DNA of 64,000 nucleotides from an uncultured Saccharospirillaceae bacterium (lineage in GTDB: Bacteria > Pseudomonadota > Gammaproteobacteria > Pseudomonadales > Oceanobacteraceae): positions 527,339 to 591,338 of the forward strand of contig CANNFT010000002.1 of NCBI GenBank assembly GCA_947503895.1. Reading direction: 5' to 3'. This document shows, piece by piece, positions 45,801 to 55,227 of the stretch (position 1 is its first letter; each line of letters starts with the position of its first letter). A program made the position numbers and the translations under genes. The notes beneath the pieces were generated by a model. That model had not been told where the DNA came from. It was given only the letters and a program-made list of their open reading frames with translations, and searched no databases.

Positions 45801-46586
45801 TTATTTTATCCGATGTAAACACTCAATAATGGCATCGTGATGCGCACCCTGACTCACGCTGACATGTTGCACACCTTGCGAGCGAGCCAGCGTCGCCACT
45901 CTTTCACTGGGCACAATAAAGTGTAGATTTTTAAGTGCGTTTGCAGCAAAAGATTTAGTGTGTGCTGAACAAGAATTGATAAAATGCTGCACTAATTCAC
46001 CGCTGGTTAAGACAACATAATGCACGGTGTGCTGTTCAATCAACTGCTGTAAGTCAGTGGGCGAGATCGGGCAAAGCAAACGGCGATACAGTTCTAAATA
46101 CTGCACCTCAGCCCCTCTTGCAGTCAGTGATTCAGCAAGTGTTTCTCGTCCGCCTTCACCGCGTAAAATAAGCACTTTGTCGCCGGTGATGGTTTGTAAG
46201 CCATCAAGTGCTAACAAGCCTTCGGTTAACGCTTGGTGCGGTACTTGAGGAAAAATATCGAGTGCGTTAAACGGTCGCGCACTGGCCTCACCGACGGCAT
46301 ACCAATGTAAGCCAAAGGGCATTTGAGGCCAATACTGATCGATCCAGTCCGTGGCTAAACGAGCCGCATTTGCACTGACGCAGATGACATGTTGGAACTG
46401 GTCTAAATCCATAATGGTGGATTTAATCAACGGGTTATCTTCGATTGCTTCTATGGACATCAAAGGCAAATGCTCACAGGGCCAGCCAGCCTGTTGGAGT
46501 GCCGTGATGAGCGGTTCGTGTTGCCCGTGAGGACGCGTGACCAAGACAGTGTGACGCGCCCGGTTAGATAGATCCAAGTCAGTCAT
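45801..46586 (-). CDS. hemD: Uroporphyrinogen-III synthase
   Basis: HemD closes and inverts ring D of hydroxymethylbilane to give uroporphyrinogen III. The family is weakly conserved, but the 261-residue length, the N-terminal VLVTRPHGQHEPLITALQQA, the LILRGEGGRETLAESLTARG strand-turn-helix and YLELYRRLLCP are clear. The C-terminal FIVPSERVATLARSQGVQHV completes the two-domain fold. It starts 8 bases after the hemC stop, as expected. Confidence 0.94.
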   Translation of the reverse strand: MTDLDLSNRARHTVLVTRPHGQHEPLITALQQAGWPCEHLPLMSIEAIEDNPLIKSTIMDLDQFQHVICVSANAARLATDWIDQYWPQMPFGLHWYAVGEASARPFNALDIFPQVPHQALTEGLLALDGLQTITGDKVLILRGEGGRETLAESLTARGAEVQYLELYRRLLCPISPTDLQQLIEQHTVHYVVLTSGELVQHFINSCSAHTKSFAANALKNLHFIVPSERVATLARSQGVQHVSVSQGAHHDAIIECLHRIK

Positions 46587-46594
46587 GATTGGGC

Positions 46595-47527
46595 TTAGTC
46601 GACCTTATGTCCGTAAACCTGCGCTAAAATGTCCGCAGCACCTTGAGCCAATAAATCTTCAGCGACCTGAACCCCTAATGTCTCGGCATCTGCTTGAGGT
46701 GCGCGCGCTTCAGCACGAATGATGCGTTGACCATCCTCAGAGCCGACTAATCCTCTGAGCCACAGCTCACCATTGTTCAGCGTGGCATAACAAGCAATGG
46801 GCACTTGGCAGCCACCCTGTAGACGTCGATTCAATGCGCGTTCGGCAATGACACGCGATGCAGTATCTGAATGGTTGAGCGGCGCCAGTAATGCTTGAGT
46901 CGCGGCATCATCGGTTCGACACTCAATGCCGACCGCACCTTGGCCGCCAGCCGGCAGGCTGATGGTATCGGATAAGCATTGTTTGATGCGGTCTTCTAGT
47001 TTTAAGCGTTTCAGGCCTGCACTGGCCAGTATGATCGCGTCATAATCGCCGTTGTCCAATTTACCCAAACGCGTTTGTACATTGCCACGTAAGCTCGTGA
47101 TCTTTAAATCGGGACGAGCCGCCAATAGCTGGCATTGGCGACGCAGACTTGAGGTGCCAACATGTGCGCCCTGTGGCAATAACTCAAACTGATCATAAGT
47201 ATTCGACACAAATGCATCGCTCGGGTCTTCGCGCTCGCAAATAACCGATAACCCCAAACCTTCAGGAAATTCCATGGGGACGTCTTTCATGGAATGCACG
47301 GCGATATCCGCATCACCATTCATCATGGCCACTTCCAGCTCTTTCACGAACAAGCCTTTGCCGCCAATTTTCGCTAACGGCGTATCCAGGATCTTATCGC
47401 CTTGGGTCGTAAACGTGACCAGCTCAACTTGAATACCCGCGTGGAATCGCTCCAGTTCAGCTTTAACAAATTCAGCTTGCCAAAGGGCGAGCAGGCTTTT
47501 GCGGGTGGCAATGCGGATGACAGACAT
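46595..47527 (-). CDS. hemC: Porphobilinogen deaminase (hydroxymethylbilane synthase)
   Basis: HemC polymerises four porphobilinogen units on a dipyrromethane cofactor. The cofactor cysteine lies in [62 protein letters not shown] and [16 protein letters not shown] are standard active-site segments. The length of 310 residues is normal. It is the first gene of the hemCDXY operon, divergent from a crotonase gene across 213 bases. Confidence 0.97.
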   Translation of the reverse strand: MSVIRIATRKSLLALWQAEFVKAELERFHAGIQVELVTFTTQGDKILDTPLAKIGGKGLFVKELEVAMMNGDADIAVHSMKDVPMEFPEGLGLSVICEREDPSDAFVSNTYDQFELLPQGAHVGTSSLRRQCQLLAARPDLKITSLRGNVQTRLGKLDNGDYDAIILASAGLKRLKLEDRIKQCLSDTISLPAGGQGAVGIECRTDDAATQALLAPLNHSDTASRVIAERALNRRLQGGCQVPIACYATLNNGELWLRGLVGSEDGQRIIRAEARAPQADAETLGVQVAEDLLAQGAADILAQVYGHKVD

Positions 47528-47740
47528 AAAGCACTCAATTTAATCCATTCATTTATAGTGGCCATGATAAGTGAGATTGGCGGAAATTTCAGGCAATAAA
47601 TCGCCGCTGAGGCCTCATGTGATCAACCTGTGAACGAGGCGAGACTTGGGGTGTTAACAAGCGCCGAGGCCTGAACGGGTACAATTTTCTTAACCTGCTA
47701 GAATACGTTTCTTTGTAACCGACACCATGGACCGATAAAC

Positions 47741-48499
47741 ATGATCAGCACTGTTTTAGACCAACGTATTTTGACCATCGCCTTTGATCGCGCGGATAAG
47801 AAAAATGCCATCACAAATGAGATGTATTTGGCAGCCGAAGCTGCCTTGCTGAATGCCAGCGAGAATGACGATGTCCGTGTGGTGTTATTCAAAGGCGAAG
47901 GCGGCGATTTTACCAGCGGTAATGACTTGGTCGACTTCATTAAGAATCCACCTTCTGGCGACATGCCGCCGGTACTGGCCTTCTTACTGGCGTTAGCTCG
48001 TTGCCCTAAACCCGTGGTGGCGGCAGTGAATGGTTTAGCGGTGGGTATTGGCACCACCATGTTGGCGCATTGCGATTTTGTGGTGGCGGCAGACAACGCT
48101 CGATTCAAACTTCCATTCGTGGATTTGGGCGTTTGCCCTGAAGGCGGTTCGAGTTTGTTGTTCCCCAACATGATGGGTCATGCGCAAGCCGCTGAACTTT
48201 TATTGTTGGCGGATATTTTTGGTGCAGAAAAAGCGAATAAAGCCGGCCTGCTGAATGAAGTCGTCGCGGCGGACGATGTATTGCCTCTGGCAGAAAAAGT
48301 GGCGGCTAAGCTGGCAAAGAAAGCGCCAAATGCGATTCGTAAAACCAAAGCCATGTTGAAGCAGTCGTATTTGTCTGAACTAGAGGCGCGATTAGCGGAA
48401 GAAATTTTTAATTTCCGAGCACTGCTGGATGGACCGGAAGCGAAAGAAGCGTTAACGGCATTCATGGAAAAACGTGCACCAGACTTTTCTAAGTTTTAA
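47741..48499 (+). CDS. Enoyl-CoA hydratase/isomerase (crotonase) family protein
   Basis: The 252-residue crotonase has oxyanion-hole segments FKGEGGDFTSGNDLVDFI and AAVNGLAVGIGTTMLAHCDF. FKLPFVDLGVCPEGGSSLLF places a Glu/Gly region at the catalytic turn, and AKKAPNAIRKTKAMLKQSY is the usual C-terminal helix. Family members hydrate or isomerise acyl-CoA esters; the Gly-rich SSLLFP region with a single acidic residue makes an isomerase or other activity as likely as hydratase. It stands alone, divergent from hemC. Confidence 0.85.
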   Translation: MISTVLDQRILTIAFDRADKKNAITNEMYLAAEAALLNASENDDVRVVLFKGEGGDFTSGNDLVDFIKNPPSGDMPPVLAFLLALARCPKPVVAAVNGLAVGIGTTMLAHCDFVVAADNARFKLPFVDLGVCPEGGSSLLFPNMMGHAQAAELLLLADIFGAEKANKAGLLNEVVAADDVLPLAEKVAAKLAKKAPNAIRKTKAMLKQSYLSELEARLAEEIFNFRALLDGPEAKEALTAFMEKRAPDFSKF

Positions 48500-48563
48500 T
48501 CATCAACAGGTGGGTAAAGTTTTTCACAGCTTGCCCACAGTTAATTCGGCTGTAATAACGGGG

Positions 48564-48771
48564 TTATCCCAAAAGCAGCTGAGTACAAGTGATCGGTAAA
48601 CTTATCCATCTTTGTGGATATTTATAATCACATTTTATCCCCATGGTTATACTGAAGTTGTACCTTTTCGGTGCACATTTTGTGCAAAGTGGGGATAACG
48701 ATGTGATGCTATCAACAAATTACACTCGAAGTGTTGAAAAGATGCTGTATATCCACAGAAACTGTGGATAA
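48564..48771. other. Cluster of DnaA-box-like 9-mers
   Basis: Seven 9-mers resembling TTATCCACA lie within 208 bases. One is exact (TGTGGATAA, 48763-48771, reverse). Four have one mismatch: 48613-48621 and 48690-48698 (reverse), 48635-48643 and 48749-48757 (forward). Two have two mismatches: 48564-48572 and 48602-48610. The last two boxes form an inverted pair around GAAAC. This density is typical of DnaA-binding regions such as oriC or datA-like titration sites. The 48500-48851 gap has no gene. Confidence 0.55.
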
Positions 48772-48851
48772 CACTGGGGTAATTCTTGGGACAAACCGCT
48801 ACAGTCGGCGAATAACTAACAAGTGTTTCAAATTGTTCAAAAAGGAAACGA

Positions 48852-49223
48852 ATGCTGAACGGCCTAATTATTTTTTGTGGATTTTATTTGGTAGGTGAAT
48901 TCCTAAGTGGCTTTTTTCATTTGCCAGTACCGGGCTCCGTGCTGGGTATGCTGTCATTATTTATTGCGTTGACATTGCGTAGCCAATTGCCGTTTTTATC
49001 CAAACGTTCAATGTTGTCATCTTCGGCATTGCAAAAAAGTGCGCATCAATTATTGCCATACTTGCCGTTATTTATCGTGCCGGCTTCGGTAGGTGTGGTG
49101 CAATACGGCGATTTATTGCAAGCGGAAGGCATCGTCATTTTTATTGCAATCGCACTTTCCTTGATGGCGGGCATACCGGTTTGCGGTTGGGTGATGCAAC
49201 GTGTCATGGGCAAACAATCATGA
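48852..49223 (+). CDS. CidA/LrgA-type holin-like protein
   Basis: The 123-residue protein has four hydrophobic segments and the family pattern FLSGFFHLPVPGSVLGMLSLF with a helix containing LPYLPLFIVPASVGVVQYGD. CidA/LrgA proteins with their LrgB/CidB partners influence cell lysis and overflow metabolism; some relatives export pyruvate or glycolate. The stop overlaps the LrgB start by 4 bases. The DnaA-box cluster lies directly upstream and includes its promoter region. Confidence 0.88.
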   Translation: MLNGLIIFCGFYLVGEFLSGFFHLPVPGSVLGMLSLFIALTLRSQLPFLSKRSMLSSSALQKSAHQLLPYLPLFIVPASVGVVQYGDLLQAEGIVIFIAIALSLMAGIPVCGWVMQRVMGKQS

Positions 49224-49939
49224 CGTTTGACTGGCACAACGGCTGGTATGCGATTATGACCAGTCCTTATTTAGGATTATTTTTAACCCTGCTGAGCTTT
49301 CAGGTCGGCGTCAAACTGTATCAAAAAAGTCACCAGCATTTACTGCTGCACCCTGTTTTGGTGAGTGTGCTGTCACTCATCGCCTTGCTGACATTAACGG
49401 GGCTGAATTTCAAAACTTACTACGCCAGTGCTCAATGGCTGAATCATATATTAGGCCCAGTGATTGTCGCATTGGCGGTTCCGCTTTATGAAAATGTAAA
49501 AGCGCTACGGCGTTATTGGCTGGCGTTTTTGCTGAGCACGGTACTGGGCGGCACCGTGACCATATTGGTGGCGGTGGCCATCTGTTGGGGAATGGACTTA
49601 TCGACCAGCACTACGGCGACAATGTGGACGAAGTCCATCACCACCGCCATTGCAATGGAAGTCGCGCCTGGCCTAGGAGGCATTGCGTCGCTGGCGGCTG
49701 CGATGGTGATGATCACCGGCATTCTTGGTGCGATGATAGGCCCCTTATTATTGAAATGGGCGCGTGTCACGCATCCTGCTGCACAGGGCACGGCTTTAGG
49801 CGTTTGTGCGCATGCCGTGGGGACCGCTCGAGCATTGGAATTGGGTAGTGAACAGGGCGCTTTTGCTGCGCTCAGCATGAGCGTCATGGGGCTGATGTGC
49901 GCGTTAACCTTACCCTATATTATTTGGATCATCGGATGA
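49220..49939 (+). CDS. lrgB: LrgB/CidB family membrane protein
   Basis: The start is ATG 49220, overlapping the upstream stop (ATGA); a longer frame is not needed. The 239-residue protein has about eight hydrophobic segments and the conserved GPVIVALAVPLYEN, SITTAIAMEVAPGLGGIAS and ARALELGSEQGAFAALSM segments. It is the partner of the CidA/LrgA-like protein; together they form a two-gene membrane system. Confidence 0.92.
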   Translation: MTFDWHNGWYAIMTSPYLGLFLTLLSFQVGVKLYQKSHQHLLLHPVLVSVLSLIALLTLTGLNFKTYYASAQWLNHILGPVIVALAVPLYENVKALRRYWLAFLLSTVLGGTVTILVAVAICWGMDLSTSTTATMWTKSITTAIAMEVAPGLGGIASLAAAMVMITGILGAMIGPLLLKWARVTHPAAQGTALGVCAHAVGTARALELGSEQGAFAALSMSVMGLMCALTLPYIIWIIG

Positions 49940-50018
49940 TGGGCGGATTCTCTAAAGGAATGCGGATGAGTCGCTATACTCAACAGATTATCCTGCTAAT
50001 CAAAGAGCTTTTTTCCTT

Positions 50019-51125
50019 ATGAAGCAGCGCCTCGCCATAATCAATATGGCGCTTCCACTGTTGAGCCTTGCAGTGTTGGCGTTTGTTTCACTACCCGTTT
50101 TAGATATCCCTCAGTACATTATTTTTATACTGGTGGTGCTGATATTGGGTCGAGCGCTTTTGTTGGTGCAGCAACAAGCCGTGTTCACCTTGATACCTGT
50201 GGTCTTCCTGGTTTTACCGGACAGCATCGATATCGGCCTGAATATTCACGCGCCGCTGGCATCGGAAACCTTGCTCATTTACCTCTGTGTGGTGAATCTG
50301 CAATGGGGTCAGCGACCTTGGTTTCACTGGCTGCATTGTGTGAATTGGTTGTTGCTCTTAGGGCTGGGTGGATTATCTCAATCGTTATGGGTGATCCCGG
50401 CTGAATGGTGGCGTCCACCAATTGATTGGCTGGCCTTTGGTTGCATATTGATACCATTGACCGTCAGTTATTGGTGGGGCCGTCCGGGTCGATGGTCGGC
50501 ATATTGGCCATTGGTGATGGTTGGCTTGTCCCTCAATCAGGCTATGCCCGATATTTATTTGCACATCTGGATGGCATTGGCGGCACTGTTTAGTTTGACC
50601 ATCGACAGTTACATATTGGCCTTTGTCGATGAGTTAACAGGGATTTTGGGCCGTCGCGCATTGATGTTTAAGTTAAAAACACAAGGCAATCGCTATGGTT
50701 TAGTGATGGTCGATGTGGATCATTTCAAAGCGTTTAACGACAAGCATGGCCACCAAGTGGGTGACGACGTGTTAAAAACCGTTGCGGTGATCATTAGTGA
50801 AACACAGGGCGCCAGCGCCTACCGATACGGGGGCGAAGAATTTACCTTGTTGTTCAGTGGGCAAAGCCCTGCGGAAATTGCCCCAAAAGTTGAAGCCACC
50901 CGTGAACGAATCGCCCAGTACCTGTTGTACCCGAAGCGTTACAGTGGGAGCAAAAAGCACCGCGGGCAAACCGCCCGTCGCAAACCACTTCGAATTACCG
51001 CCAGTTTTGGATTGGCCATGCATAGGAATGGTGACTCGCCAGACCAAGTGTTAGAACGTGCCGATAAGGCGCTCTACAGCGCGAAGGCAAATGGTCGAAA
51101 TCAATTGGTGATTGCTAAATCCTAG
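50019..51125 (+). CDS. Membrane-bound diguanylate cyclase (GGDEF)
   Basis: The protein has 368 residues. The first ~200 contain about six or seven hydrophobic helices with no recognised sensor fold. The GGDEF domain starts at DELTGILGRRALMFKLKTQ. It has VMVDVDHFKAFNDKHGHQVGD (metal Asp) and the catalytic A-site YRYGGEEFTLLFSG, so cyclase activity is expected. A basic insertion (KRYSGSKKHRGQTARRKP) separates the late strands. An RxxD inhibitory site is not seen five residues before GGEEF. Output is cyclic-di-GMP; the signal is unknown. Confidence 0.9.
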   Translation: MKQRLAIINMALPLLSLAVLAFVSLPVLDIPQYIIFILVVLILGRALLLVQQQAVFTLIPVVFLVLPDSIDIGLNIHAPLASETLLIYLCVVNLQWGQRPWFHWLHCVNWLLLLGLGGLSQSLWVIPAEWWRPPIDWLAFGCILIPLTVSYWWGRPGRWSAYWPLVMVGLSLNQAMPDIYLHIWMALAALFSLTIDSYILAFVDELTGILGRRALMFKLKTQGNRYGLVMVDVDHFKAFNDKHGHQVGDDVLKTVAVIISETQGASAYRYGGEEFTLLFSGQSPAEIAPKVEATRERIAQYLLYPKRYSGSKKHRGQTARRKPLRITASFGLAMHRNGDSPDQVLERADKALYSAKANGRNQLVIAKS

Positions 51126-51302
51126 GAACTGGGTCAATCACCACTTTAACCGCGGTGTCGTTCTGCAGTTTATGACCCCACGTCGATCAATCATTCACTA
51201 CACTGAAATGGAATATTCACTGAAGATGTGCACACCGCTGAGTCGCCGTGCAGCATCTGTCATGTGTCGTTGAAAGCGAGCAACCTAATGGAGGTAGGTC
51301 GT

Positions 51303-51665
51303 ATGGCAAATATTCTGGCAGTCGATGATTCCGAAGCGATTCGCACTATGATGCGCGTCGTATTGGAATCAGCAGGGCACAACGTTTTTATCAAGAACAA
51401 TGGACGCGAAGCATTAGATTTTGCCCGCGGCCATACCGTTGATTTAGTGATAACCGATTTAAATATGCCTGAGATGGGAGGGATGAGTTTGGTGTCGCAT
51501 TTGCGTCGATTGGATACGTACAAAGCGTGCCCCATCTTGGTCATCACCACCGAAACCGATGATTATAAAAAATCCAAGGCCAAAGGTGTGGGAGCCACAG
51601 GATGGATTGCTAAACCCGTCACGCAGGACCGCTTACTAAAAGCGGTTGAACGAACGGTGCAGTGA
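51303..51665 (+). CDS. CheY-like single-domain response regulator
   Basis: The start is ATG 51303 with GGAGG upstream, giving 120 residues. The receiver fold is complete: AVDDSEAI (acid pocket), phospho-acceptor Asp in LVITDLNMPEMGG (near residue 51), VITTETD (Thr switch) and WIAKPVTQDRLL (Lys). There is no output domain, so it works like CheY or as a phosphorelay carrier. It lies downstream of the diguanylate cyclase, with 177 bases between, which suggests but does not prove a joint role. A terminator follows at 51816. Confidence 0.88.
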   Translation: MANILAVDDSEAIRTMMRVVLESAGHNVFIKNNGREALDFARGHTVDLVITDLNMPEMGGMSLVSHLRRLDTYKACPILVITTETDDYKKSKAKGVGATGWIAKPVTQDRLLKAVERTVQ

Positions 51666-51815
51666 CTCACCCGTTGGTTAATGACGTGCTCAATGGTTGG
51701 CGGCAGTCACGCCACGCTGGCCATGACACATGCAAACGAATCAGACACAAAAAAGCGTTGTCAGAGGTTGGAGGAAAAGAGGTCGGAGAGGCCGGGGTGT
51801 CACCCAAAAAATGAA

Positions 51816-51840
51816 AAACCGCCATATTAGGCGGTTTATT
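51816..51840 (+). terminator. Terminator after the response regulator
   Basis: AAACCGCC (51816-51823) and GGCGGTTT (51830-51837) pair around ATATTA, followed by ATT. It can serve the plus-strand regulator gene; the reverse strand also has an A/T tract (TTTCATTTTTTGG), so it may work both ways for the minus-strand 63-aa gene. Confidence 0.7.
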
Positions 51841-51905
51841 AGCAGCTTTTCAGATTCACGCTGTAAAACTGCTCACGGTATCGTATAAAAACACTCAGTT
51901 AAATC

Positions 51906-52097
51906 TTAATGCATGGCCCGGTGTTTAAGTGCCAGCATGGAAATCAATTCACGACGATTTCGTATCATTTCTCGATAATTATTAACAATCGACGGGTGGG
52001 TATCTCCGTAATGCATTTCCGCATCGTGCAAGCGTTTCTCTATCATTTTAATTTCATGTTCGAGGCGATAACGTTTAGGGCTAATACCGTACATCAT
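51906..52097 (-). CDS. Small conserved-looking protein of unknown function
   Basis: This 63-residue frame starts at ATG 52097 with GAGCGGG upstream. It is highly charged and helical (RYRLEHEIKMIEKRLHDAEM, then a segment ending in ISMLALKHRAMH), with heptad-like spacing of Leu, Ile and Met that suggests a short coiled coil. No family is recognised. The good ribosome site and codon pattern support a real gene. Confidence 0.5.
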   Translation of the reverse strand: MMYGISPKRYRLEHEIKMIEKRLHDAEMHYGDTHPSIVNNYREMIRNRRELISMLALKHRAMH

Positions 52098-52283
52098 AAG
52101 CAACCCGCTCGGTTTGTGAAGTGGCTATCACTATCCTAGTTGCTTTTAGAAAAAACGTTGCAAAATGCTTGTACGATATTTGAATAAGATATTGTAAGAA
52201 TTTATATAAAAGAATCTTAGAATAGGCATATAAATTGAGCTTATATCCAAACGTCTAAAATCATTAGGTTTTGGAGAGAAAAC

Positions 52284-52312
52284 AACCCTTCAAGTCATGA
52301 CGAAGGGTTTTA
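52284..52312. terminator. Bidirectional hairpin between cysQ and the 63-aa gene
   Basis: AACCCTTC (52284-52291) and GAAGGGTT (52302-52309) form an 8-bp stem. T-rich bases follow on both sides: TTATATTC on plus, GTTTTCTC on minus. It ends the cysQ transcript (stop at 52377). Confidence 0.65.
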
Positions 52313-52376
52313 TATTCAAAAGTATTAAAAGCGTCTTTGGCCAATCCTTTTTGACTGAAAAGGTGAACGGCAAAGG

Positions 52377-53207
52377 TTAGGTGAGCAGAAGAGGTCGCCA
52401 ATCGAAATCACTATCAGCAAAGGAAAAGAACCCTGCCACAATGAGGTTAGGCTTGAGACCGTAACGGATGGGTTCAAACTGCGTGCTGACTAACTCGCCA
52501 CCCACAGCATTTAACAACGCATGACCCGCCGCGATATCCCACTCGCTGACGCTGCCAAAGCGTGGATATAACTCTCCTCGTCCCGCAGCGAGGTAAGCCA
52601 GTTTGAGCGCGCTGCCCACACTGACGTGTTGTACAGGGGCCAGCCTTTCTTCTAGTCGCTCACACAGCAACGCCACTTGTTCTGCGCCATGCCGTTTACT
52701 GCCGAGCACACGAAGGCTGGAATCTTGGCTGAGGCGTTTCAATATCACGGTGGGTTTTAACGGCTGAGGGGGGTTGTCGCCGGTTTTAACGTAGGCGCGT
52801 CCCTCACCTCCATAAAAGCACTCATCAGTGACTGGGGCATAAATGAGCCCGAAAATAGGCTTACCGTCTTCGATGAGCGCAATATTAATGCTGAACTCAT
52901 CGGTACGATTGATAAATTCTTTTGTCCCGTCTAATGGGTCAATGAGCCAAAATCGATTCCATTCCTTGCGTGTCTCTTGGTCAGGAACAGGCGATTCTTC
53001 ACTGATAATGGGGGCCGTGCTGATCGCTTGAATACCGTGGACTAGGATTTCATTGGCTGCCAAATCCGCTTCCGTGAGCGGACTGGTATCGGACTTTTTT
53101 ACCACCGTGTACTCACTGCGTTGGTAAATGTCTAAAATGGCTTTGCCGGCCGTGCGGGCCAATTCAATTAAATCTGCGTAATTCGGTTGCATGGCACTGT
53201 TATCCAT
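52377..53207 (-). CDS. cysQ: 3'(2'),5'-bisphosphate nucleotidase
   Basis: CysQ removes the 3'-phosphate from PAP, a by-product of sulfate assimilation, and belongs to the inositol monophosphatase family. The 276-residue protein has the metal motifs EESPVPD, WLIDPLDGTKEFINRTDEF and WDIAAGHALLNAVGG, and the family's SDTSPLTEADLAANEIL near the N-terminus. It starts 30 bases after the nudE stop, the usual neighbour in Pseudomonas and enterics. Confidence 0.96.
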   Translation of the reverse strand: MDNSAMQPNYADLIELARTAGKAILDIYQRSEYTVVKKSDTSPLTEADLAANEILVHGIQAISTAPIISEESPVPDQETRKEWNRFWLIDPLDGTKEFINRTDEFSINIALIEDGKPIFGLIYAPVTDECFYGGEGRAYVKTGDNPPQPLKPTVILKRLSQDSSLRVLGSKRHGAEQVALLCERLEERLAPVQHVSVGSALKLAYLAAGRGELYPRFGSVSEWDIAAGHALLNAVGGELVSTQFEPIRYGLKPNLIVAGFFSFADSDFDWRPLLLT

Positions 53208-53237
53208 CCTGGTCGTTATTATTGTTTGTCTCTTGCG

Positions 53238-53807
53238 CTAATGTGAGCCATTGAGCTGGCGAGCCGGTTGGTTGAGCCAATCTTGTGCCAAATACAAGGC
53301 TGCTATGGCTCGGCCTTCTGTCATATCGCCGCGCATCACTAACTCAAAAATCCGATCCATGGGCCAAGACACGACTTCTAACGGTTCCGGTTCATCACCG
53401 GGGAGCGATTCTGGGTATAAATCTTGGGCAATAATGACATCAATGCCACTTTTCATATAGCTGGGTGAAAGGCTCATCTTTTTTAAATGATCCAGCTGGC
53501 GAGCACCGAAGCCAATCTCTTCTTTTAGCTCGCGGTTGGCAGCGTCCATCATCTCTTCGCCGAGGTCAATGGCACCTTTAGGCAGCGTGAGCGTGTAACC
53601 TTCGACGCCAGCGCCGTATTCTTTGATCAATAAGATGTGGCCGTCCTCCGTGATGGGAACCATCATGACCGCGCCGTGACCACCCGGCACGAGGCGTTCG
53701 TAGGTTCGTTCAACCCCATTTGAAAAACGCATATCCAGTGCTTCGACAGTGAATAATCGACTTTGAGCGACAATGTGTTGCTGAAGAATTTCTGGCTTCT
53801 TACTCAT
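53238..53807 (-). CDS. nudE: ADP compounds hydrolase NudE
   Basis: This Nudix hydrolase acts on ADP-ribose, AP3A and NADH. The Nudix box GAIDLGEEMMDAANRELKEE followed by IGFGA fits GX5EX7REUXEEXGU. The 189-residue length and the N-terminal pattern (LFTVEALDMRFSNGVERTYE) match NudE. It is upstream of cysQ and divergent from yrfG. Confidence 0.95.
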   Translation of the reverse strand: MSKKPEILQQHIVAQSRLFTVEALDMRFSNGVERTYERLVPGGHGAVMMVPITEDGHILLIKEYGAGVEGYTLTLPKGAIDLGEEMMDAANRELKEEIGFGARQLDHLKKMSLSPSYMKSGIDVIIAQDLYPESLPGDEPEPLEVVSWPMDRIFELVMRGDMTEGRAIAALYLAQDWLNQPARQLNGSH

Positions 53808-53919
53808 ATTTGCGTTCCTTCAATAGTGGGTCGAGTGTAGCGAACTTCCCGTGGCAGCCATACCCAAAGCAGCCGTGTACAATAGACAAATTAGTAACAA
53901 AATGTTTCAGGAAATTCCC

Positions 53920-54582
53920 ATGGTAAATTGGTCGCAGATCGACAAAGTCCTTTTGGATATGGACGGTACCCTACTGGATCTGCATTTCGATAACTACTTT
54001 TGGCTTGAGCATCTTCCCGCTCAATACGCTGCTCATCATAAGATGACGTTGGAAGATGCAGTGTCTTCACTGACCGAGCAAATGCGGCGCAAAACGGGCC
54101 AGCTAGAGTGGTATTGCTTAGACTACTGGAGTGAGCTGACGGGACTGCCGATCGCGGCGATGAAAGTGGATATTGAGCATAAAATTCAATATCGCCCCAG
54201 TGTGAAAACCTTCCTAAATGCGCTTAAAAGCAGCGATAAGCGTGCAGTGATCGTGACTAACGCACACCGAGACAGTGTCGACCTGAAGATGCGCAAAACC
54301 GCTCTTGATACTCTAGTCGATCGGGTGATCAGCTCCCATGATTACCAAGAGCCGAAAGAGAGCCAATTGTTCTGGCAGCACCTGCAGGCTGACGAGAACT
54401 TTGATCCGCAAAGAACGTTGCTTATTGATGACAGTCTAGCGGTATTAGCGTCGGCTCAGCGATTTGGCATCGCGCATTTGCTGTGTATTCATCAGCCGGA
54501 CAGTCAGCAGCCTCATCGTAATATTGAGCAGTTTCCGGCCGTGGATTTGTTTGATGAGATCCTGCCCATTCAAGGCCAATAA
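53920..54582 (+). CDS. yrfG: GMP/IMP nucleotidase YrfG (HAD family)
   Basis: This HAD-like nucleotidase has motif I LLDMDGTLLDL, motif II IVTNAHRDS and motif IV LLIDDSLAVLASA. The start is ATG 53920 (AGGAA 7 bases upstream), giving 220 residues; earlier starts at 53851 or 53902 would add unconserved residues. E. coli YrfG cleaves purine monophosphates. It is divergent from nudE and upstream of hslR, a standard gammaproteobacterial order. Confidence 0.92.
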   Translation: MVNWSQIDKVLLDMDGTLLDLHFDNYFWLEHLPAQYAAHHKMTLEDAVSSLTEQMRRKTGQLEWYCLDYWSELTGLPIAAMKVDIEHKIQYRPSVKTFLNALKSSDKRAVIVTNAHRDSVDLKMRKTALDTLVDRVISSHDYQEPKESQLFWQHLQADENFDPQRTLLIDDSLAVLASAQRFGIAHLLCIHQPDSQQPHRNIEQFPAVDLFDEILPIQGQ

Positions 54583-54757
54583 CAGGAAGACTGACGCTGG
54601 GGTGCAGCCGCAGCGCTATCCTAGCTTTCCTGTGTGTCGGCGGCGGTTGAAAAGTGACAGCCTAGCCACCATTGATGGCTTCATTCCGGTGCCCCAGACT
54701 GACGGATGGGTGTTCACGAAAATAGACCTTTAAATCGAGTAGCTAGTACGCACTGTT

Positions 54758-55153
54758 ATGACGGAATCGCCTAAAATACGTATCGATAAGTGGCTATGGG
54801 CCGCGCGCTTTTTCAAAACGCGGGCTTTAGCGAAGACGGCTTTAGAAGGCGGCAAAGTTCACTATGAAGGTCAGCGTTGCAAAGTCAGTAAAATCGTCGA
54901 ATTAGGCGCAACCTTGACGATTCGCCAAGGGCACGACGAAAAGACGGTCGTGATCAAACAACTTTCTGACCAGCGCCGAGGTGCACCGGAAGCGCAAGCT
55001 TTGTACGATGAAACGGTCGAGAGCATAAAATTGCGCATGGACGAAGCCGAGCGACGCCGTAAATTTCGGGATGCGAATCCCCTGTTTGACCACCGGCCCA
55101 ATAAGAAAGAGCGCCGCCAAATTCATCGCTTCAAAGAAGACAGCAATAGTTAA
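54758..55153 (+). CDS. hslR: Heat shock protein 15 (ribosome-associated, S4 domain)
   Basis: Hsp15 binds stalled 50S subunits carrying nascent chains. The 131-residue protein is an S4 RNA-binding domain (IRIDKWLWAARFFKTRALAK, then EGGKVHYEGQRCKVSK) with a basic C-terminal tail (HRPNKKERRQIHRFKED). It precedes hslO by 74 bases, as in E. coli. Confidence 0.95.
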   Translation: MTESPKIRIDKWLWAARFFKTRALAKTALEGGKVHYEGQRCKVSKIVELGATLTIRQGHDEKTVVIKQLSDQRRGAPEAQALYDETVESIKLRMDEAERRRKFRDANPLFDHRPNKKERRQIHRFKEDSNS

Positions 55154-55227
55154 CGTCTGTCGATCAGACGACATAGCAATCATGCGCTTAACGGCGCGCG
55201 TTATTGATGACCAACCAGAGAAAAAAC

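Noticed and set aside
48500..48851. Chromosomal replication origin
   Set aside because: No dnaA, dnaN, gidA, parA or rpmH is near and no clear 13-mer AT-rich unwinding array was seen, so only a DnaA-binding cluster is claimed.
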